DNA of 64,000 bases from Kumtagia sp052180275 (GTDB lineage Bacteria; Pseudomonadota; Alphaproteobacteria; Rhizobiales; Rhizobiaceae). The position numbers and the translations under genes were made by a program. Location: positions 124,001-188,000 of the forward strand of contig NZ_CP197465.1 of NCBI RefSeq assembly GCF_052180275.1. Direction: 5' to 3'. Under the pieces are notes generated by a model that was not told where the DNA came from, did no database searches, and saw nothing but the letters and a program-made list of their open reading frames with translations. This document shows positions 59,801 through 64,000 of the stretch, piece by piece (the stretch's first letter is position 1; each line of letters opens with the position of its first letter).

Positions 59801-60046
59801 TTAGGGTGTCCGCTCATCAAGCTTGCGTATAAGGTCGCGGATCGCGGCAGTGTTCTCTTCAATGGCTTTGGTGTTCGCGTCGCCTGTGGCTTCGTGAGCC
59901 TCGCCCTTCGCGTCGTAGATTTTGCGCTGCTCGTTCATGAACGCAAAATATCGCCTTTGACTGAACCAACCGATAATCCAAAAAACTGCCCCGAAAAGTA
60001 GCGCCGAGGCAATCATCCAAGAATATCTGCTCTCCACTTCGTCCAC
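59801..60046 (-). CDS. small membrane and coiled-coil protein
   Basis: An 81-residue protein, GTG start, with one helix (MIASALLFGAVFWIIGWF) and a helical tail (TKAIEENTAAIRDLIRKLDE). It converges with aroA. Function unknown; start uncertain. Confidence 0.55.
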   Translation of the reverse strand: MDEVESRYSWMIASALLFGAVFWIIGWFSQRRYFAFMNEQRKIYDAKGEAHEATGDANTKAIEENTAAIRDLIRKLDERTP

Positions 60047-60136
60047 TCCATGCGTTTTTGCAAAAACTAGCAGGAATGCCTCTCTTCGTCATCTGGGTTT
60101 GTCAAAGGCATAAGCGCCCATGATTAGCATTCTCGA

Positions 60137-60523
60137 ATGAAAGACGGCGAGGATGATCCAGTTCATCTGATCGAGGACCCAGCCAGTGGGGATCGCTTCC
60201 TTGTCTATGGCACCGATAAGGGTCTTCGCCTCGACATTCGCTGCCAGGGCAAAACGCTTTGGATGACGCAGGCACAGATTGCCGAGCTTTTTGGACGGGA
60301 CCAGTCCGTCATCTCTCGCCACATAGCGAGTGTGCTTGAGGAAGGTGAATTGGACGAAGGGGGCAATATGCAGAAAATGCATATTGCTGGATCGGCCAAG
60401 CCTGTGGCGGTCCATAGCTTGGACATGGTCATATCCGTCGGCTACCGCGTTTCACCGGCGATTCAGAAATCGTGCGGTTGTGTGCGGAGGGCAGCTGAGT
60501 TCGGAAACTTTGCTCTGAAGTGA
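60137..60523 (+). pseudogene. truncated RhuM-family gene
   Basis: The first 105 residues match RhuM proteins: TLWMTQAQIAELFGRDQSVI, SRHIASVLEEGELDEGG and VHSLDMVISVGYRVS. Normal RhuM continues for over 200 residues with an RATQFR.WA motif; here the frame ends in an unrelated tail. The N-terminal helix-turn-helix is kept, so a short product might exist. Confidence 0.7.
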
Positions 60524-60586
60524 AAAGAAAATCTTGAGCTCGTGAGCGCATTATCCATCGCGGCGACCGGGCGCGAGGAACCAAGA

Positions 60587-61216
60587 ATGTTCATGGTGGA
60601 TGGCAAACTCAGCAAGGTGAAGAAATTGCCAGACGGCAGGGTCGCCTATGGGCGTGGGCCGCAAAGCCCGGCTTCGATCTTGACGCAAGACCAGTTGACC
60701 GAGATTCAGCGTCTGAATGCGAAGAGATGGGTACTCCCCTACGGATTTCTGCTGTTCGGCGGAGCCCTCTGCTTCCTATCGCTGAAAGCACAGGTTCCCA
60801 TCCTTATAACCCTGTGCTTTTTTCTGTTTGGCGCATGTGTGTGCTTGGCCTCGTTCATCCGATCCACGCGCTGCATCGAGGATATATTGCGCGAAGCCCC
60901 CTTTGAGGCGGAGACGCCGCCCAAGATTCCCGTCCCGCTCGCGGTCAGGTCGATTTGGCGTGCCACCGACGATTTTCACCTTTCGATCGGAATGTGGATG
61001 GCAGGCTTCGTCGCATTGTCAGCGGCTTTTGGTGTCGTTGCGAAGGTAGTCAATTTGGGGAACTTTGACTCGAGCGGCAAATTGCATTCAATGCCGCTGC
61101 TATTGATCGCGGGTGGTTCATCGCTGATTTTCTCGTTATTTCGAAATGAACATCGCCGCCGGCGTATCGAAACGCGTGACAGGCCTTCAGCAAAGCCGCC
61201 CGCGTCGGAGATTTGA
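60587..61216 (+). CDS. four-helix membrane protein
   Basis: A 209-residue protein with hydrophobic segments at FLLFGGALCFLSL, ILITLCFFLFGACVCLASFI, GMWMAGFVALSAAFGVVAKV and MPLLLIAGGSSLIFSLF. GAGG precedes the ATG at 60587; a GTG at 60542 is a weaker alternative. It is linked to the truncated RhuM gene by position only. Function unknown. Confidence 0.65.
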   Translation: MFMVDGKLSKVKKLPDGRVAYGRGPQSPASILTQDQLTEIQRLNAKRWVLPYGFLLFGGALCFLSLKAQVPILITLCFFLFGACVCLASFIRSTRCIEDILREAPFEAETPPKIPVPLAVRSIWRATDDFHLSIGMWMAGFVALSAAFGVVAKVVNLGNFDSSGKLHSMPLLLIAGGSSLIFSLFRNEHRRRRIETRDRPSAKPPASEI

Positions 61217-61231
61217 GACAGGATCGTCGAC

Positions 61232-61876
61232 ATGTACCAACCGCCGCATTTCCGCGAGGAAGACCTCGCCGTCCAGCATGCGCTGATCCGCGCGCATCCG
61301 CTTGGCCTGCTGATCACTGCCGGTCCTGATGGTCCGACCGCCAACCCCCTACCGTGCCATCTCGAGGCGGGGCGCGGAGACAGGGGCACGCTGCAGGTGC
61401 ATATGGCGCGGGCGAACGGCCAGTGGAAGGAACTGCTTGCCGGCGCCGTGCCGCTCATCGTCTTCCAGGGCACGGAAAACTACATCACGCCGTCCTGGTA
61501 CGCGACCAAGCAGGAAACCGGAAAGGTCGTGCCGACCTGGAATTATGCGACGGTGCAGGTGAAGGGGAAGGCGGCCGTTATCGAGGATGCGGATTGGCTG
61601 CGCCGGCAGATCGGCGCGCTGACCGGCGTGCATGAAGGCAGGCGCGACGCCCCTTGGGCGGTCGGCGACGCACCGGACGCTTTCATTGCCGCGCAGATCA
61701 AGGGCATCGTCGGCGTCGAGATCGAGATCACCGAGATCGTCGGCAAATGGAAGGTCAGCCAGAACCGGCCGGCCGCCGATATCGCCAAGGTCATCGAAGG
61801 GCTGGACGAGCCGGGCCAGCCTCACGCCAATGCGGAAATGGCGGGCCTGGTGCGCGAGTACGGCAGCCGTCGATGA
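61232..61876 (+). CDS. PaiB-like FMN-binding protein
   Basis: A 214-residue protein of the FMN-binding negative transcriptional regulator family (PaiB-like, split-barrel fold): HFREEDLAVQHALIRAHPLG, GPTANPLPCHLE, YITPSWYATKQETGKVVPTW and KWKVSQNRP are characteristic. Its biological role is poorly defined; it may be a flavin enzyme or regulator. AGGA precedes the ATG. Confidence 0.88.
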   Translation: MYQPPHFREEDLAVQHALIRAHPLGLLITAGPDGPTANPLPCHLEAGRGDRGTLQVHMARANGQWKELLAGAVPLIVFQGTENYITPSWYATKQETGKVVPTWNYATVQVKGKAAVIEDADWLRRQIGALTGVHEGRRDAPWAVGDAPDAFIAAQIKGIVGVEIEITEIVGKWKVSQNRPAADIAKVIEGLDEPGQPHANAEMAGLVREYGSRR

Positions 61877-61949
61877 CTGTTGGCGACATTCCAATGCCGG
61901 TGGGACTTGCCGCGGGAACGCGGACGGATGTTTCGTCCCGGTCTGGCGA

Positions 61950-62366
61950 ATGACGGTGCTCGACGCGCTGTTTTCGGCGGCAACGACCTATCTCCTGTAT
62001 TTCATGGGCGGATTCCCCTTTGCCGTCTGGGCGGGCATGGGCGCCTATTCGTCATCGCTTGCCAACTACGCTAAAAATCGCCCGGCGCGACCCAGCCACG
62101 CGAGGACGTTCTTCTGCGTCATCCTGCCGATCCTGCTCGTTGCGTTCTATTTCTGGAACAGCAGCGGGCAGGCCGGGACCGCCGATCCGTCCGGCATCGC
62201 AGCGGAGGACGACTGGACACAGGTGATGTTCCTGCTATTGCCGCCATGCTTCGGCCTGATCGCCGGCTATGGTGCCGGCATTGTCCTGGCCAATCGGCGG
62301 AGAGATGAACACATCGGCCGCCCGCTGCCGGCGGGTTACCGGCGTGGCGATAATTCGAGGGAAGTA
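61950..62366 (+). CDS. membrane domain in frame with cmk
   Basis: From the ATG at 61950 the frame encodes 139 residues with three hydrophobic segments (LDALFSAATTYLLYFMGGFP, TFFCVILPILLVAFYFW, VMFLLLPPCFGLIAGYGAGI) and then runs into cmk without a stop. It is either the N-terminal part of a fused protein or a former separate gene whose stop is lost. RBS weak. Confidence 0.55.
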
Positions 62367-63017
62367 ATGACATCATCTATGACGATCGCCATCGACGGCC
62401 CGGCCGCTTCCGGCAAGGGAACGCTCGGCCGCCGCATCGCCGACTATTACCATCTGGCGCATCTCGACACCGGCCTCACCTATCGCGCCGTGGCGCATAT
62501 GCTGATCAGCAAGGGCTGGCCGCTCGACGACGCGGCGCATGCGATCGAGGCCGCCCGGCTGGTCGATCTCGGCCAGCTCGACAAGCACGCGCTGTCCGCC
62601 CACGCCGTTGCCGACGCCGCGTCGAAGGTGGCAGTCATGCCTGAGGTGCGGCGCATCCTGGTCGACAAGCAGCGCGCCTTCGCCGCGCAACCCGGGGGCG
62701 CCGTGCTCGACGGCCGCGACATCGGCACGGTCGTGTGCCCCGACGCTCCCGTAAAACTCTACGTGACCGCGAGCGCCGAAGTGCGCGCCATGCGCCGCCT
62801 GCGCGACATCGAAGGGCGCGGCGGCTCGGCCGATCCGGCGGAGATCCTGTCCGACATCCAGCGCCGCGACGAACGCGACATGGGCCGCGCCGACTCGCCG
62901 TTGAAGCCGGCCGCCGACGCACACTTGCTCGACACGTCGGAAATGTCTATAGAAGCCGCGTTCCGCGCAGCCAGGTCGATCATTGACGGCGTCCTTGCCG
63001 AGCGGAACGAAGCCTGA
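62367..63017 (+). CDS. cmk: cytidylate kinase
   Basis: A 216-residue kinase phosphorylating CMP and dCMP. The P-loop is IAIDGPAASGKGTLGRRIA, followed by LDTGLTYRAVA and LDGRDIGTVVCPDAPVKLYV, all family marks. The ATG at 62367 has GAGGGAAG upstream, so it is probably the main start even though the frame is open for a further 139 codons upstream. Usual aroA-cmk-rpsA order, here interrupted. Confidence 0.93.
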   Translation: MTSSMTIAIDGPAASGKGTLGRRIADYYHLAHLDTGLTYRAVAHMLISKGWPLDDAAHAIEAARLVDLGQLDKHALSAHAVADAASKVAVMPEVRRILVDKQRAFAAQPGGAVLDGRDIGTVVCPDAPVKLYVTASAEVRAMRRLRDIEGRGGSADPAEILSDIQRRDERDMGRADSPLKPAADAHLLDTSEMSIEAAFRAARSIIDGVLAERNEA

Positions 63018-63079
63018 CACGCGCCGGCGTCTTTCCCGTCCGAGGGAAATCCCACTGGTCCGACATCGGGCACGAACCA

Positions 63080-63160
63080 ACCTGCCAGCATTCCACATGC
63101 GCCGGATTGCCGCTCGCGTAGCGGCCTGAGGTCTTCAGGAAGACCGGAACGCCGGCAGGT
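63080..63160 (+). promoter_or_regulatory. branched RNA structure in the rpsA leader
   Basis: ACCTGCC (63080-63086) pairs with GGCAGGT (63154-63160) and encloses hairpins GCCGCT/AGCGGC (63109-63125) and GGTCTTC/GAAGACC (63130-63145). A further hairpin CCTCGC/GCGAGG (63187-63205) lies just before the rpsA RBS. It may be a leader for S1 autoregulation or the cmk terminator region. Confidence 0.45.
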
Positions 63161-63221
63161 CAACGCAACACGAACCCACGGCGCCGCCTCGCGGAAAATG
63201 CGAGGCCATCCAGGAGAACCA

Positions 63222-64000
63222 ATGTCTGAATTCAACCCATCCCGCGACGATTTCGCCGCCCTTCTCGACGAGTCGTTTTCCAGCGGCCATTCCGGCGAAG
63301 GCCAGGTCGTTCGCGGTATCGTCACGGCCATCGAAAAAGACATGGCCATCATCGACGTCGGCCTGAAGGTCGAAGGCCGCGTGCCGCTGAAGGAATTCGG
63401 CGCCAAGGCCAAGGACGGCCAGATGAAGGTCGGCGACCGCGTCGAGGTCTATGTCGAGCGCATCGAGAACGCGCTGGGCGAAGCCATGCTGTCGCGCGAC
63501 AAGGCCCGCCGCGAAGAGAGCTGGGTCAAGCTCGAAGAGAAATTCAACAAGGGCGAGCGCGTCGAAGGCGTCATCTTCAACCAGGTCAAGGGCGGCTTCA
63601 CCGTCGATCTCGACGGTGCCGTTGCGTTCCTGCCGCGCAGCCAGGTCGACATCCGTCCGATCCGCGACGTCACCCCGCTGATGCACAACCCGCAGCCCTT
63701 CGAGATCCTGAAGATGGATCGCCGCCGCGGCAACATCGTCGTGTCGCGCCGCACCGTGCTTGAAGAGAGCCGCGCCGAGCAGCGCTCCGAGATCGTCCAG
63801 AACCTCGAAGAGGGCCAGGTGGTCGAGGGCGTGGTCAAGAACATCACCGACTACGGTGCGTTCGTCGACCTCGGCGGCATCGACGGCCTGCTGCACGTTA
63901 CCGACATGGCATGGCGCCGCGTCAACCATCCGACCGAGATTTTGAACATCGGCCAGACGGTCAAGGTGCAGATCATCCGCATCAACCAGGAAACCCACCG
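63222..64000 (+). CDS. rpsA: 30S ribosomal protein S1 (start, cut by window end)
   Basis: The first 259 residues of S1. S1/OB domains are visible: GQVVRGIVTAIEKDMAIIDV, GERVEGVIFNQVKGGFTVDL and VVEGVVKNITDYGAFVDLGG. CAGGAGAA precedes the ATG. The rest lies beyond position 64000. S1 binds mRNA at the ribosome. Confidence 0.95.
   Translation, partial: MSEFNPSRDDFAALLDESFSSGHSGEGQVVRGIVTAIEKDMAIIDVGLKVEGRVPLKEFGAKAKDGQMKVGDRVEVYVERIENALGEAMLSRDKARREESWVKLEEKFNKGERVEGVIFNQVKGGFTVDLDGAVAFLPRSQVDIRPIRDVTPLMHNPQPFEILKMDRRRGNIVVSRRTVLEESRAEQRSEIVQNLEEGQVVEGVVKNITDYGAFVDLGGIDGLLHVTDMAWRRVNHPTEILNIGQTVKVQIIRINQETH

Overview
The window looks like a chromosome segment of a high-GC member of the Hyphomicrobiales, most like Mesorhizobium and relatives. 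This rests on a BcsN-type cellulose locus, DUF768, DUF982, DUF6074 and TIGR02300 family proteins, a class II AroA close to the CP4 type, and a ROSE-type RNA thermometer ahead of hsp20. Identifications come from recognising sequence patterns by eye; no database search was run.

Positions 1-21,200 are core or stable accessory chromosome, nearly all on the minus strand. A Tat-exported protein, a membrane TPR regulator-like protein and a divergent outer-membrane barrel precede a cellulose locus (bcsN, then bcsA-bcsB-bcsZ and a TPR gene joined by 4-base stop/start overlaps). BcsA carries a PilZ domain, so synthesis should respond to cyclic di-GMP. Next come otsA-otsB (trehalose; OtsA has a membrane anchor), a PIN-domain gene pair, and a glycogen-debranching-type glucosidase overlapping a GT4 glycosyltransferase.

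Positions 21,224-57,651 form a genomic island of about 36.4 kb bounded by a 15-bp direct repeat, whose right copy is the 3' end of tRNA-Ala(GGC). From left to right it holds a P4-type integrase; an excisionase-like protein, HNH-like protein and Rep-like protein with iteron-like repeats; a block of very small genes; a heat-shock operon (hsp20, a conserved hypothetical, DUF982, a small membrane protein); a GAF-GGDEF-PilZ gene between two identical 17-bp recombinase-like half-sites; two RTX proteins; a second tyrosine recombinase; an XRE-controlled operon of exported and acidic proteins; many small rhizobial genes; fragments of an NHEJ DNA ligase; catalase katE; a PHB-depolymerase-family esterase; a BA14K protein; a partial phage virion module without capsid, portal or large terminase; and at the right end an AT-rich membrane-protein operon.

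Positions 57,638-64,000 return to core genes: tRNA-Ala, a TIGR02300 protein, aroA, a small insertion with a truncated RhuM gene and membrane proteins, a PaiB-like FMN protein, cmk (with an in-frame upstream membrane ORF) and the start of rpsA.

The most interesting signal is a family of inverted half-sites with a 6-bp centre (29.48, 31.08, 33.50 and 38.21 kb) around the second tyrosine recombinase. They delimit gene cassettes in a way that recalls dif modules or integrons.
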